22,258 nucleotides of DNA from Pelargonium nanum. Lineage: Eukaryota; Streptophyta; Magnoliopsida; Geraniales; Geraniaceae. The notes beneath the pieces are model-generated. The model was not told where the DNA came from. It saw nothing but the letters and a program-made list of their open reading frames with translations, and did not search any database. The position numbers were made by a program, and so were the translations under genes. Within the stretch, counting starts at the first letter, position 1, and each line of letters opens with the position of its first letter. Below, one piece after another: positions 20,978-22,258 of this stretch. The stretch is taken from positions 1-22,258 of the forward strand of contig JAYMTF010001611.1 in the NCBI GenBank assembly GCA_036897485.1, written 5' to 3'.

Positions 20978-21298
20978 TGAACCGCATTTACCACTAGAAC
21001 CCCATACAAGAAACAATAGCCAAAATTGTCCCCGCAAAAGCCAATATTATTTCTCATGCCATAGCATCCAGAGTGACCTCCAAAATAATATGTTTGGAGT
21101 TTTGAGGGAAAATGTTTCATCTATAGATGTTTTTTCTATGTTTATCTATATATGTTATGTTTCTGGAAAAAAATCTATTTAGGTCGAAATCGTCCTTCGG
21201 AAAATGGCCGCTACCCATCAGAGGACTCTATCCGTTAACGCCAACGAAGGCTATACCTCCCCAAGCCACCATGTTAGCTCCATCTACTAGATATGGGA
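20978..21298 (-). pseudogene. Neprosin-like copy 4, decayed fragment of the last exon
   Basis: The minus strand encodes LVDGANMVAWGGIAF, then MGSGHFPKDDF, NITYID, and in another frame GGHSGCYGMRNN and DNFGYCFLYG. These correspond to exon 6 of copy 2 from about its residue 30 to the end. There is a TAG where copy 2 has the Q of GVDGQS, and small insertions with duplicated sequence around 21120-21160 shift the frame. The normal stop codon is not preserved. WGGI is present, so the loss of the second catalytic Glu predates this copy. The 5' side ends abruptly at about 21298, where LTR-element sequence begins; exons 1-5 are not found in the window. Confidence 0.85.
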
Positions 21299-21781
21299 GA
21301 AGATAGAGAATGTCCAAGTGGACCAGAAGAGATAGATAGGAGCTCAAGGCCGATAAAAGAAGATAGAGAGCCCGCCCAAGTAGGCTTGAAGGATAGATGA
21401 GTAGGCCTAAAGAAGGGAGTAAATAAGCCCAATGAGAGAGAATAGATAAATAATTTAATTATACAAATTTTGGAGGTGTCAAGAATTGAACTTATAACCT
21501 CAGGCTCTGATACCATGTTAGATAACTAACTCAACTAAAAGCTTAAGCTTGTAGTTGAAGTCCTCATCTATTCTTTTAATACTATATTCCAACACCTACA
21601 ACAAAATGACTCTCAACGTTTACTAACTAAAAACATAATGCATCGATCAACCTATGATATTATGGCTTTGTTTTCCCATACTAAAAGGTCAACCTTTTTT
21701 GTAGGGTTTTACTTGCCCCATTATATGTAGCTACTTAACTTTATATTTATTCGATATGGGATATTATTACCCACTTCAACA
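21299..21781 (-). mobile_element. LTR retroelement fragment (one LTR plus start of internal region)
   Basis: Read on the minus strand, an LTR of about 266 bp (21781-21516) starts TGTTGAAGTGGG and ends CTAACA. It is followed directly by TGGTATCAGAGC (21515-21504), the primer-binding site complementary to initiator Met-tRNA that is usual in Copia-type and small TRIM-type elements. About 205 bp of non-coding internal sequence follow, to the junction with neprosin-like copy 4. No second LTR, gag or pol is visible. It is an incomplete fossil. With only one LTR its age cannot be estimated. Confidence 0.7.
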
Positions 21782-22144
21782 TTTCTCCAGACAATCATTA
21801 TCTTCTTGCATCAGCTGTTGAAGCAAATAGGATGTTCAACAAAGAATATGAAGTCATGTGCAAAACACGTGTTTTTTTTATTTGCTCAAACTAATGGCAA
21901 ATAACATTTTTTTTACAAAATATTGTGTTTTGGAGCACCGGCGACTAGAGTGTGTAGTTGGAATATCATTCATGATTTTAGTAATTATAAAAAATCAATT
22001 GTAATATGAGTGAATAGCTGGATATTAAAATGATAATTTAACCCTTAAAATTAAGAATAATGTTTCCATTTTTTGAAAATGATTGTGTCACATTTTCAAC
22101 CCAAAATTAACTCCAATATCTACCACCACAAATACATATATCAA
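21782..22144. other. Intergenic sequence, nothing recognised
   Basis: AT-rich. No open frame, repeat end or neprosin exon is recognisable. Confidence 0.4.
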
Positions 22145-22258
22145 CTAGTTTTATAACCCGGCGCTGCACGGGATTTAATTATCATAATATCTTCAATAGT
22201 TCAATATTCTATTTCTTTTATATTCAATAGTACAATTTTATTTTATTTATAAAAAAAC
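22145..22258 (-). mobile_element. Helitron 3' end, element continues beyond the window
   Basis: On the minus strand a GC-rich hairpin (22172-22157, CCCGTGCAGCGCCGGG, with one bulged T) is followed by eight AT bases and CTAG (22148-22145), then a host T. This is the standard Helitron 3' terminus (hairpin, then CTRR, insertion before T). The body would extend to the right, outside the window. Confidence 0.55.

Noticed and set aside
1-22258. tRNA, rRNA, CRISPR or bacterial-type features
   Set aside because: Nothing of this kind was seen. All gene structures are plant nuclear type.

Overview
The window is nuclear DNA of a flowering plant, probably a eudicot. It is AT-rich, with short exons separated by AT-rich introns, plant-type splice sites and debris of plant transposable elements. 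The species cannot be named from the sequence.

Positions 1-6370 (+ strand) hold the last 11 exons, about 801 residues, of the gene for Trs130 (CLUB), the TRAPPII tethering-complex subunit. Its 5' part lies upstream of the window. One intron uses a GC-AG donor. The largest intron (4404-5997) carries a hAT-like MITE fragment and a LINE 3' fragment. A GC-richer stretch of unknown origin (about 6640-7110) separates this gene from the next, convergent one.

Positions 7176-21298 (- strand) are a tandem cluster of neprosin-family genes (DUF4409 activation peptide plus DUF239 domain), all with six exons and phase-0 introns. Copies 1 and 2 are intact (394 and 393 residues). Copy 3 keeps every exon and splice site but has one in-frame TGA. 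Copy 4 is a decayed piece of the last exon, cut off by an LTR-element fragment. Exon and flank similarities pair copy 1 with copy 3 and copy 2 with copy 4, so a two-gene block was probably duplicated.

All copies in which the sites survive lack Glu at both positions that correspond to the two catalytic glutamates of neprosin. The cluster therefore looks like secreted neprosin-like proteins that have lost the known chemistry. This is the main observation of interest.

Between and inside these genes are two insertions of one tRNA-type SINE family, a large inverted repeat inside an intron, local tandem duplications, a hAT-like fragment, and a possible LRR receptor fragment. At the right end lie an LTR-retroelement piece with a Met-tRNA primer site and the 3' end of a Helitron that runs out of the window.
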